Assembly (NCBI RefSeq): GCF_029893965.1
Contig: NZ_JARXXP010000004.1
Span: 186,001 to 250,000 of the forward strand
Direction: 5' to 3'
Origin: Paenibacillus sp. PastM-3
GTDB taxonomy: Bacteria; Bacillota; Bacilli; Paenibacillales; Paenibacillaceae
Length of the DNA stretch: 64,000 nucleotides
Shown here: piece by piece, positions 51,568 through 59,235 of the stretch
Numbering within the stretch: the first letter of the stretch is position 1
Layout of the letters: the number at the start of each line of letters is the position of its first letter
The notes under the pieces: model-generated
Databases searched by the model: none
Told to the model about the DNA's origin: nothing
The model's input: the letters and a program-made list of their open reading frames with translations, nothing else
Position numbers and translations under genes: made by a program

Positions 51568-53910
51568 CTACCACTTGGAGCCGCCGGAATTGCGGCCTGA
51601 TTTGCCGCCGCCCCAGGAAGAGCCGCCGGAGGAACGCCCACCCCCGCCCCAGGAGGAGCCTCCGGAGGAACGGCCGCCGCCGAAGCCGCCGGAGGAAGGC
51701 GGGCCGGAGGACATCCGCTTCCGGGCCTGCTCTCTGCGCTGGCGCTCCCGCATCATCGCGAGCTGAGCCTGCCGCTCTGCTTCTTCCTTCTGCCGTACCA
51801 GGCGGTTCGCTTCTTCGACAAATGAGGAGATCTGGGCGGCGTAGGAGCGTCCCAGCGACTCCAGCTCATCCAGGTTGTAAGGGCGTAAACTTAGCCTTGA
51901 TTCAAGCTGCCCGTATTCAGGCAGCAGGCTGGCCTGGAATCTGCTGCGGCCCGCTAATCCTCTGCTCGCCAGCAGCCGTTGGGCTGAGTCTGCCCGCCCC
52001 AGGCCTTCCTGGAAGAGCCGCTTGACGCCTTCCAGCCGTGCGTTCAGCTCATCCAGGCTTTGCGAGACACTGCTGAACTGCTTGGCCGTCTCCTCCTGCA
52101 GCGTGAGCAGACGGTCAAGCCCGCTGCGCGCATTGTCGTACTCCCCGCGCTCGTCACTGGTCCACGTTTCGATCTGCGGCATCTCACCGGGACCCTCGCG
52201 CAGCCGGGCGCCGGAGGAATCCAGCACCTCGGCAATACTTGCGAGATGCTGCTCGGCGAACCGGGTCCGGGCTTCAGCCAGCCGGCTCTGCAGCCCGCTC
52301 AGCCGGCTCTGCAGCCCGCTCCAGCCGCTGCGTACCGTCTCCAGATCACGGTGGTTGCTCTGGCGGATCTGCGCCTGCCGTTCCGTCATGGCAACCGCCT
52401 CCTGAACCAGCAGATCCATGGTTGCGGCAATGCTGCGCACCTGATCCATATCCCCGCTGCGCAGCGGGGCCTGCAGCGTCTCTGCTGCAGAGCGGGCCTG
52501 ATCAAGGTTGTCGTAAGGCTTAACCTTCATATTATGCAGGGCGTTCTGTTCAATGATGCCGGCAATCTTCGTACGTGCCGCAGCAAGAACACCCGGGAAG
52601 CCCTGAAGCTTGTCGTCATAGACATCTACATCGCGCAGATCCTGTTCAATCTGCTCCTGCTGTTCCTGGGCCTCTTCCGTAATATCCTGTGCGGCAATCG
52701 GGTCGAACAGCTCAAGCTGATCCGCTTTGGCAGTCGCCTCGGCCAGCTCTTTCAGATCCTCGGCGATTTCCTGCAGCTCATAGCCAGTGTCTTTGACTGC
52801 CTCCTGCAGCTGGGTGTCCAGCTCAGGAGCGTCCTTCTTGAGCTCGGTAATCTGCTGTTTAACATTGCGGTCAGCGTCTGTGATCAAGGCAATCTGCCGC
52901 TCTTCATCCTCAATCCGGGTGCGGAAGCCGGCTGCAGTCTGCTCCGCCTGGCCGATTGCCGACTTGAGCGCGGCGAGCTGATAGAACGCCGGCTGCGGGC
53001 TGCGGCCTGTGCCCTGCAGCACTGAAATCTCCACCAGCTGGGCGTCCAGCCGCTTGGAGATGCCTGCAACCATCTCGCCGGTCTTGCCCTGTACGATGCC
53101 CTGAAACGGCTGCAGCGTCTCAATGGCCCGGTTCGTACGTACAAGCAGGTCAGACAGCTGGTCCTGAAGCACGCTGAGCTGCTTGCGGCGGCGCTGGCCG
53201 GTGACCAGCACATACAGCACCAGGGCCAGCAGCGCCGCGCCTGCAGCAATTGCCCCTAGGGTCAGCAGCGGCAGGCCTGAGCTGCGGGATGCGGTCCCGC
53301 TTCCGGCTCCCGGGCTGCCCGATCCCCCGGGACCGTCAACCCCGCCGCTTGTGCTACCAGTACCAGTGCTTCCGGAACCGCGAGCCCCGCCTGTGCTCCC
53401 GTTGCCGGTTCCTCCGGAGCCCTGCGTACTGCCAAGAGACTGCAGCTCTGTAATCAGAGCGCTGATCCCGCCCGCAAAGTCGCCCTCTCTGGCGGAGGCG
53501 ATGAAATAGGCGTCAACAATAGCGGTGATAGCCGCGCTTCCTGTTCCTCCCCCCTGGTTCTGCGACCATCCGTTAATGGCATTCTGCAGCGAAGCGTTAA
53601 TGAAATTAAGCTCAACCTGCTGGTCACCTGCAGAGATCAGCAGAAGAATATCCTGGGGTGACAATCCCCAGCTGTCATATACGTTGCTTGCAAAGTCGGT
53701 GGCGTTGGCGCCGTCCAGTGAATCTATAGTCAGTACGTGGAAGGTATAACGCCCGTCTGCAGCAGCTTCGGCAATGGCCGCTGCCTCACGGGAAGTGAGC
53801 ATCCCGGCCTCATCGGTGACTAATCCCTGCTGTACGGGGAATCCGGCAGCCTGAACTCCGGTCATCCACAGCACGCTGAGGATCAGAAATAGAGATACTA
53901 TCTTTTTCAA
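51568..53910 (-). CDS. Large TPM-domain protein with coiled coil and Gly-Ser-Trp tail
   Basis: About 780 residues. Signal peptide (1-22), an extracellular TPM domain (about 28-160, with VTDEAGMLTS and WGLSPQDILLLISAGDQQVELNF), a Gly/Ser/Thr linker, one transmembrane helix near 215-240, then about 450 residues of coiled coil, and a C-terminal Gly-Ser-Trp repeat (SSGGSSWGGG). TPM domains are phosphatase- or photosystem-assembly-related folds; EzrA-like coiled coils suggest a structural role at the membrane. TTG 53910 has GGAG 10 nt upstream; GTG 53919 lies too close to it. The exact function is unknown. Confidence 0.85.
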   Translation of the reverse strand: MKKIVSLFLILSVLWMTGVQAAGFPVQQGLVTDEAGMLTSREAAAIAEAAADGRYTFHVLTIDSLDGANATDFASNVYDSWGLSPQDILLLISAGDQQVELNFINASLQNAINGWSQNQGGGTGSAAITAIVDAYFIASAREGDFAGGISALITELQSLGSTQGSGGTGNGSTGGARGSGSTGTGSTSGGVDGPGGSGSPGAGSGTASRSSGLPLLTLGAIAAGAALLALVLYVLVTGQRRRKQLSVLQDQLSDLLVRTNRAIETLQPFQGIVQGKTGEMVAGISKRLDAQLVEISVLQGTGRSPQPAFYQLAALKSAIGQAEQTAAGFRTRIEDEERQIALITDADRNVKQQITELKKDAPELDTQLQEAVKDTGYELQEIAEDLKELAEATAKADQLELFDPIAAQDITEEAQEQQEQIEQDLRDVDVYDDKLQGFPGVLAAARTKIAGIIEQNALHNMKVKPYDNLDQARSAAETLQAPLRSGDMDQVRSIAATMDLLVQEAVAMTERQAQIRQSNHRDLETVRSGWSGLQSRLSGLQSRLAEARTRFAEQHLASIAEVLDSSGARLREGPGEMPQIETWTSDERGEYDNARSGLDRLLTLQEETAKQFSSVSQSLDELNARLEGVKRLFQEGLGRADSAQRLLASRGLAGRSRFQASLLPEYGQLESRLSLRPYNLDELESLGRSYAAQISSFVEEANRLVRQKEEAERQAQLAMMRERQRREQARKRMSSGPPSSGGFGGGRSSGGSSWGGGGRSSGGSSWGGGKSGRNSGGSKW
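52279..52320 (-). repeat. Perfect 21-bp tandem duplication inside the TPM gene
   Basis: Two identical 21-bp units (52279-52299 and 52300-52320), each coding for SGLQSRL. One unit is exactly one heptad, so the duplication lengthens the coiled coil by one turn block without breaking the frame. Copy number could vary by slippage. Confidence 0.9.
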
Positions 53911-54050
53911 TTTGAGCACACTCCGTTCTAAGGGACTATGGCCCGGTTTATTATTGTGATTATACCCTATTAGGCGAGTGAAATCCCAGGCGGTGCAGGA
54001 TACGGCTGCTTAAAGAGTCTTTATGCTGGCTCTGCCAAGCCCGCTTAGAC

Positions 54051-54085
54051 AAAAAAAGCGCATCCCCGTAATACGGGAATGCGCT
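54051..54085 (-). terminator. Rho-independent terminator of the 47-residue gene
   Basis: On the minus strand AGCGCATTCCCG / CGGGGATGCGCT ends in a run of seven T. It follows the small gene 15 nt after its stop. Confidence 0.88.
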
Positions 54086-54099
54086 AATCAGCATGTCTG

Positions 54100-54243
54100 C
54101 TATCTGGTCTGCAGGCAGAGTATATATTGCAGGCGGGATTTAATTTCCTTTTGCCATTTCAGGTCTCCGACTTTAACGGCAAGATTGAGCAGATCCAGAT
54201 AATCGTCAACCTGTAATGCTGTCCGGGTAGTGGCTGCGTTCAT
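54100..54243 (-). CDS. Putative Fur-regulated small protein (47 residues)
   Basis: A 47-codon frame starting MNAATTRTALQVDDYL, then LDLLNLAVKVGDLKWQKEI and a C-terminal KSRLQYILCLQTR. It is an amphipathic two-helix design with a basic C-terminus. AAAGGAGA lies 11-12 nt before the ATG, it has its own terminator, and upstream on the same strand are a promoter and a near-perfect Fur box, so it is a real transcription unit. I do not recognise a family. Small basic Fur-controlled proteins (FbpA/B/C in B. subtilis) act in iron sparing, and this could be an analogue. Confidence 0.65.
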   Translation of the reverse strand: MNAATTRTALQVDDYLDLLNLAVKVGDLKWQKEIKSRLQYILCLQTR

Positions 54244-54299
54244 GGGTGTTCAGTCTCCTTTTGGCTCAATATAGTGAAGGGGTAGAATGGTTATATTTC

Positions 54300-54318
54300 A
54301 ATAATGATAATCATTATC
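54300..54318. promoter_or_regulatory. Fur box
   Basis: The 19-nt site matches GATAATGATAATCATTATC at 18 of 19 positions, with an A in place of the first G. It lies just downstream of the predicted start of transcription of the 47-residue gene, the normal place for iron-dependent repression. It is 213 nt from the start codon of the divergent receptor gene, so it may also affect that gene. Confidence 0.85.
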
Positions 54319-54331
54319 ACTGGTTATTGCT

Positions 54332-54360
54332 ATTATCCACATTTTGCCCCCAAAAAGCAA
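54332..54360 (-). promoter_or_regulatory. Sigma-A promoter of the 47-residue gene
   Basis: On the minus strand TTGCTT (54355-54360) and GATAAT (54332-54337) are 17 nt apart. Transcription would start near 54325, placing the Fur box at about +7 to +25. Confidence 0.5.
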
Positions 54361-54530
54361 TATAAAATTTTAGGTTTTATCTTTTTTCTTTAGAATCCGG
54401 CCTATGTATGCACAGAGTTGCACATTTTATCACATTTACAGAGGGAATGGGCAGGAACCCTACCATATTTTGTCGAATAAAACTTGATAGGATAGCCCTT
54501 AGCTGATTTTGGGGAAGAAGGAGAATCGCA

Positions 54531-57500
54531 ATGAAGCGGTGTAAATGTTTGCTTCTGATTATCATCCTGCTTATGCTGGCACCGCCTGCTGCCGCCCATG
54601 CTGAAAGACAGGATATCAAGTACCAGGCAGAATTGGATTACCCGCCATTCAAGTATATCCAGAACGGTTATTTAACCGGATTTGATATTGATCTCACGAG
54701 CATGATCTTTGAAAAGCAGGAATATCTGATCCGCTACAGCACCGGAGCCTGGGAACAGACTTACCAGCTGCTGACCAGCGGGCAAATTGACACAACCGGA
54801 CTTATGGCAGTAACAGAGCAAAGGAAAAAAGATATCCTTTTCTCAACCCCGGTATTTAAAAGCTACGTTTCTGTATATTCGCGGCAGGCGCTCAAGGACA
54901 AGGTAACCCTGGGCACACTTGAGAACTACAAGATTGGTGTAGGACATAGCCAATATACTGCAGCGCTGCTGCAGAGTAAGGCAGGCATTTCGAAATACAT
55001 AGAATACCCGACAGTACCGGAGGCGCTGGAAGCTCTCGTAAAAGGTGAAATTGATCTGCTGTTTGAGAATCAGGGGGTTGTTGACTACCTGATTGTTGAG
55101 CAGGGACTGACCGGCAATGTCATCCGCAAAATAAGCGACCTTTACCCGGTAGATGTGGCTTATGGTGTAAGCACCTCATCTCCGGAGCTTGTCCCGTATA
55201 TTAATGCAAGGCTGGAGCGGCTTCAGCGTTCGGGTGCCTTCGAGGAACTGTACCAGCAGTATTTCTTTACACATTCGGCTGGTTACACCGGCATGATAAA
55301 TGACCGGATTATTTTTGGAATTGTAATTGGTCTATGTCTGCTTCTCTTCGGAATTGTATCCATTCGAATGTATATCCGGAGGCTGAGAAGGACGATTCAT
55401 TCGGAGCAGGAGTTTTTTGAAGATGTGATTGAGCATACCGGAATGATTGTATGGGCGGTATCCGGGGATGGGCGGGTTACGCGCTTCAACCAGTTTGCTG
55501 AGAAGATGACCGGGCTTAAGGAACAGGAGGTGCTTGGCAAAAAGCTCAGCGAGCTTCCCGGGCTGGACGGCGATGTTTCGCTGCTGCGCGATCTGCTGAC
55601 CAGGGCGGTCTATCAGGATTTTGTCAACAATGTAGAGCTGAAGCTGCCGGAGCACTCGCCGGAGGCGAGGTTTTTTTCTATCCGGACCACGCTGATCAAA
55701 GGAATGGATGACCATGATGAGGCTGTCTATCTGCTGGTGGGGCTGGATGTCGATGACTGCAAGCAGAATGAGCAGAAGCTGCAGCTAAGCTATGAGGAGC
55801 TGGAATCGACTTACGAGGAATTAACGGCCACGGAGACTGAATTACAGGAGCAGTTATACAGGCTGAGTGTGAGTGAACGCCGGCTGCGCCTGACCTCTGA
55901 GGGCTCAGGTGCTTATATGTGGGAGCTGGACTGGAAAACCGGGTTCTACAAGCTGTCGGAGCGCTGGTACGAGGTGATGGGGTATACGGAGGAAGAGATT
56001 AACGGGATGGAAAACGGGGTTCTCAGCATCATTCATCCCGATGATCAGGCGTCAGCCAATAAGGCGAGGCAGGCGCACCTTAGCGGAAAGACTCCAATCT
56101 ATGAGACCGAGTACCGTATGCGTACAAAAGACAATCATTACATCTGGTTTGAAGTAAGAGGGAAGGCTATTGTTGATCCTGCAGATCAGCTCAAGCTGTT
56201 CAACGGCTCGCTCATTGATATCAGCAGGCGCAAGCAGGCGGAATTCAAGCTGAATAACAGCTATCAGGAGCTGGAAGCAACGTATGAACAGCTTACGGCG
56301 ACACAGCAGGAGCTTGTAGAGCAGTATGATATGCTGCTGGAAAATCAGAAGAACATGCACCGGCTGGCCTATATGGACTCGCTCAGCAATCTGCCGAACC
56401 GGATTTCCCTGCTGGAGGCAATGGACAATTATTTCCGGCGGCCGGGCGGCAAAGCGGCGCTGATGTTCGTGGACACCGATAATTTCAAATATATCAATGA
56501 TACACTGGGCCATAAATCCGGTGATATTCTGATCCGTAAGGCAAGTGAACGGCTGCAGTCGCTTGTCCAGGGCAAGGGAATGCTCTCCAGGCTTGGCGGG
56601 GATGAGTTCGTCGTCTTTATCGAGGATGCCGAAGACCGCAATGCGGTGCTTACGCTGGCGGACGATATTATGCGGGCTTTCCGCAGATCGATCCTGATCG
56701 GGGAGAGTAACCTCTATGTGTCGGTCAGTATCGGTATCTCCTTCTACCCGGAGGACGGGGAGACGACGGAGGAGATTCTCAAGAATGCCGATGTGGCGAT
56801 GTACCGGGCCAAAGAGGAAGGCAAGGGTACCTACGTTATTTATGACAAGTCGATGCATACCGCATTCAATGAACGGATGCATATTGAAAAGCATCTGCGC
56901 AGCGCAATGAACAACAATGAATTTGAACTGCACTATCAGCCGCAGGCAGACATCAGGACAGGAGAAATCACCGGATTCGAAGCTCTGATCCGCTGGAACA
57001 GTCCGGTGCTTGGCTTCGTATCTCCGCTCTCCTTCATCAAGGTTGCCGAGGATTCCAGGCTTATTATCTACATCGGGGAATGGGTTCTGCGGGAAGCCTG
57101 CAGCTTCATGAAGAGTATACATGAGCGTACCGGAAGGCTCTATAAAATATCCGTCAATATTTCTATCATCCAGCTTCTGCAGGATGATTTCGTCGAAATC
57201 GTGCTGGACAGCCTGGAGCAAAGCGGGCTTGCACCAAGTTGCCTGGAGCTGGAGATTACAGAATCAATCTTTATGGAGTCGTTCGAGAGTACAGTCAGCA
57301 AGCTGGAATTCCTCAAGTCACGCGGTATCCGGATTGCCCTTGATGATTTCGGAACCGGCTATTCCTCGCTGAGCTATCTGCAGCAGCTGCCGATCTCTAC
57401 GCTCAAGATGGACAAAATCTTTATCGACTCCCTGGCCGATCAGGCCTACAGCGAATCCTTCGTGCAGACCATTATTGTGCTTGGCCATAAAATGGGGCTG

Positions 57501-57635
57501 GATGTCGTGGCCGAAGGGGTCGAGGATGACAGCCAGCTGGCATTTCTGAATGAATCGGGATGTGACAAGGTGCAGGGTTACCTGATCAGCAGGCCTGTGC
57601 CCCCGCGGGGGGTGTGGGAGCTGCTGGAGCATTAG
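54531..57635 (+). CDS. Solute-binding/PAS/GGDEF/EAL c-di-GMP enzyme
   Basis: A 1034-residue membrane receptor. A signal peptide and an amino-acid-type solute-binding domain (about 28-240; FDIDLTSMIFE, TTGLMAVTEQRKKDILFSTP) face outside. A transmembrane helix lies near 262-282, then two PAS domains (about 290-400 and 455-570) with coiled-coil linkers, a GGDEF domain (motif GGDEF at 689-693) and an EAL domain (EAL at 817-819, with further DDFGTGYSS). Both catalytic motifs are intact, so it may make and break c-di-GMP. Extracellular ligand binding probably controls this. GAAGGAG precedes the ATG. Confidence 0.95.
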   Translation: MKRCKCLLLIIILLMLAPPAAAHAERQDIKYQAELDYPPFKYIQNGYLTGFDIDLTSMIFEKQEYLIRYSTGAWEQTYQLLTSGQIDTTGLMAVTEQRKKDILFSTPVFKSYVSVYSRQALKDKVTLGTLENYKIGVGHSQYTAALLQSKAGISKYIEYPTVPEALEALVKGEIDLLFENQGVVDYLIVEQGLTGNVIRKISDLYPVDVAYGVSTSSPELVPYINARLERLQRSGAFEELYQQYFFTHSAGYTGMINDRIIFGIVIGLCLLLFGIVSIRMYIRRLRRTIHSEQEFFEDVIEHTGMIVWAVSGDGRVTRFNQFAEKMTGLKEQEVLGKKLSELPGLDGDVSLLRDLLTRAVYQDFVNNVELKLPEHSPEARFFSIRTTLIKGMDDHDEAVYLLVGLDVDDCKQNEQKLQLSYEELESTYEELTATETELQEQLYRLSVSERRLRLTSEGSGAYMWELDWKTGFYKLSERWYEVMGYTEEEINGMENGVLSIIHPDDQASANKARQAHLSGKTPIYETEYRMRTKDNHYIWFEVRGKAIVDPADQLKLFNGSLIDISRRKQAEFKLNNSYQELEATYEQLTATQQELVEQYDMLLENQKNMHRLAYMDSLSNLPNRISLLEAMDNYFRRPGGKAALMFVDTDNFKYINDTLGHKSGDILIRKASERLQSLVQGKGMLSRLGGDEFVVFIEDAEDRNAVLTLADDIMRAFRRSILIGESNLYVSVSIGISFYPEDGETTEEILKNADVAMYRAKEEGKGTYVIYDKSMHTAFNERMHIEKHLRSAMNNNEFELHYQPQADIRTGEITGFEALIRWNSPVLGFVSPLSFIKVAEDSRLIIYIGEWVLREACSFMKSIHERTGRLYKISVNISIIQLLQDDFVEIVLDSLEQSGLAPSCLELEITESIFMESFESTVSKLEFLKSRGIRIALDDFGTGYSSLSYLQQLPISTLKMDKIFIDSLADQAYSESFVQTIIVLGHKMGLDVVAEGVEDDSQLAFLNESGCDKVQGYLISRPVPPRGVWELLEH

Positions 57636-57674
57636 AAGGCGGACTGGTTGCCAGAGCATCCCGGGGGTGAACAG

Positions 57675-57715
57675 AACAAAACGGATCTGCGTGTCTTAGG
57701 CAGATCCGTTTTGTT
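57675..57715. terminator. Bidirectional terminator
   Basis: AACAAAACGGATCTGC / GCAGATCCGTTTTGTT, a 15-16 bp stem with a 9-nt loop between the convergent GGDEF/EAL receptor and diguanylate cyclase genes. Confidence 0.88.
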
Positions 57716-57727
57716 GTAATACAGGGG

Positions 57728-58822
57728 TTATTTCAGGACGATCTTGTTTTTCCCCGTCTTCTTGGCTTCGTACAAGGCGTCGTCTGCCTGCTGAAAGGTG
57801 TAGCTCTTCGTATCGGAGACCGAAAACTCATGCATGCCGATACTGACAGTCACAGATCCGCCGTTCATTTCTTCAATCGGCATGCCGGCTATACCTGTCA
57901 GAATTCGCTCCATGATCTCCTGTGCTTCCTTCATCTGCTTGGCGGTCAGAATGACTACGAATTCCTCTCCTCCATACCGGGCGGCGAAATCATCGGTGCC
58001 GATATGCTTCAGCACTACGGCGGCTACCTGCTTGAGCACAATATCGCCCACCCAGTGCCCGTACTGGTCATTCACTTTCTTGAAATTGTCGATATCCAGG
58101 ACAGCCAGCTGCATCGGAAAAGGGTTATTCTGCTGATGATCAATCAGCCAGCCGAGATATTCGTGAAACGTTTTGTGATTATACAAATCGGTCAGCGGAT
58201 CAATCTTGGACAGCCGGTCCATGATGATATTCTGAATGCGCAGATCCTGCTCTGCCTTCACTGAATCCTGAAGGGACCGCATAAGATCCCGGCCGCGGCC
58301 GATCACTCCGAAACCGGCCAGTGCGGTGCCGGCAAAAATCAGTGCAATAATAATATGCTGAATCCGCATCGTATATTCGTAGACAGGTGTATTCATGAAC
58401 AGCATGACGGTGTAGAGCAGACAGATCAGCGAGGATGCCTTCATATAGCTGCTTTTGAGATAGATCATAGATACAAGCAGCGGAAGAAGCATGATAAGCG
58501 GCTTGACCTCGTACTCGGTACTGAGATTGGTGATAATCAGGATAGCGTAGATATGACTTGCGACAACAATCGAGAATTCCGAGAATGCCGGCTTCCACCT
58601 GTAGATTGCCTCCAGAGTGAGGATCAGAACAAGGATGAAGGAGTCCGGTATCAATACATGGGTTACGAAATATTGTCTGTCGGTGAATTCAGGTCTATGG
58701 CCCCACATGGATAGTGAGATGAAAAGCTGACTAGCCAAACATACCAGGAGAACCATCCAGAAGGTATTGAGGAGTACCCGGTTCCAGTAGCTTTGGCGAG
58801 GAGGTGGCGGTGGGATGTGCAT
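57728..58822 (-). CDS. Membrane diguanylate cyclase (GGDEF)
   Basis: A 364-residue protein with about six hydrophobic segments in residues 17-175, a short linker, and a C-terminal GGDEF domain with the intact signature GGEEF at 284-288 (RYGGEEFVV). No EAL domain, so it synthesises c-di-GMP. ATG 58822 has GAGG 8 nt upstream; an ATG at 58828 sits too close to it. It is convergent with the GGDEF/EAL receptor, making a small c-di-GMP cluster, and a long inverted repeat lies 88-154 nt upstream of its start. Confidence 0.92.
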   Translation of the reverse strand: MHIPPPPPRQSYWNRVLLNTFWMVLLVCLASQLFISLSMWGHRPEFTDRQYFVTHVLIPDSFILVLILTLEAIYRWKPAFSEFSIVVASHIYAILIITNLSTEYEVKPLIMLLPLLVSMIYLKSSYMKASSLICLLYTVMLFMNTPVYEYTMRIQHIIIALIFAGTALAGFGVIGRGRDLMRSLQDSVKAEQDLRIQNIIMDRLSKIDPLTDLYNHKTFHEYLGWLIDHQQNNPFPMQLAVLDIDNFKKVNDQYGHWVGDIVLKQVAAVVLKHIGTDDFAARYGGEEFVVILTAKQMKEAQEIMERILTGIAGMPIEEMNGGSVTVSIGMHEFSVSDTKSYTFQQADDALYEAKKTGKNKIVLK

Positions 58823-58909
58823 AAACATTTCCTCATTTCCAGTGGCAATATAACTATATATTCGACAAATATCTCTTCGATCCTTCCATCTACTGTGAAC
58901 AATATAATG

Positions 58910-58976
58910 TTCGTGTTTTAGTGTGATTTTTGCTTTTTTAATTTACTATAATCTATATATTTGATTAAAACACGAA
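58910..58976. promoter_or_regulatory. Widely spaced perfect inverted repeat upstream of the cyclase
   Basis: TTCGTGTTTTA (58910-58920) and TAAAACACGAA (58966-58976) are perfect 11-bp inverted copies separated by 45 nt of AT-rich DNA. They could be two operator sites for a looping repressor. The region between also holds poor promoter-like elements for the cyclase. Confidence 0.45.
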
Positions 58977-58995
58977 TTATAATCGAGAAAAACTA

Positions 58996-59024
58996 TTGAC
59001 ACATTCGCCTGTTTTCTGTAAAAT
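58996..59024 (+). promoter_or_regulatory. Sigma-A promoter of the riboswitch-flavoprotein unit
   Basis: Consensus TTGACA (58996-59001) and TAAAAT (59019-59024) with 17-nt spacing. Transcription from about 59031 gives a leader of about 205 nt holding the riboswitch. Confidence 0.8.
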
Positions 59025-59051
59025 TCCTATTAGCTCATATAATAAGTGAAG

Positions 59052-59122
59052 CTGTTCGTATATCCCCGGAGATAAGGTTTGGGGGTTTCTACAGGGAACC
59101 GTAAATTCCTGGCTACGAATAG
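59052..59122 (+). ncRNA. Purine-type riboswitch aptamer (guanine-like)
   Basis: The leader folds like the xpt-type purine aptamer. P1 is CTGTTCGTA (59052-59060) with TACGAATAG (59114-59122). P2 is CCCCGGA (59064-59070) with TTTGGGG (59078-59084) around the loop GATAAGG, close to the classical GATATGG. J2/3 is TTTCTAC (59086-59092). P3 has the classical loop CCGTAAA (59099-59105). The position equal to C74 is C (59113), so guanine or a guanine-like purine is expected. J1/2 and the J3/1 base before C74 vary from the common form, so a variant ligand is possible. Confidence 0.8.
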
Positions 59123-59160
59123 GGTGCATTTTGCATACCTGTGAAGAGCCGGGATTTTTT
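59107..59160 (+). terminator. Riboswitch expression-platform terminator
   Basis: TCCTGGCT (59107-59114) pairs with AGCCGGGA (59147-59154) around an inner TGCA/TGCA stem, followed by six T (59155-59160). Its 5' arm takes over the 3' strand of P3 and the J3/1 core of the aptamer, so aptamer and terminator exclude each other. Ligand binding should favour read-through, an ON design like the adenine pbuE switch and opposite to xpt. Confidence 0.65.
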
Positions 59161-59235
59161 GTGTGTTGCGCTATAAAATCGCAGAAACGGCGGCTGAGAA
59201 CGCAGCGTTTCTTCCTGGGAGGAATAAGAGAACAG

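Noticed and set aside
56052..57221. Minus-strand 389-codon frame inside the GGDEF/EAL receptor gene
   Set aside because: It overlaps intact GGDEF and EAL motifs on the plus strand and shows no start signal or family pattern of its own.
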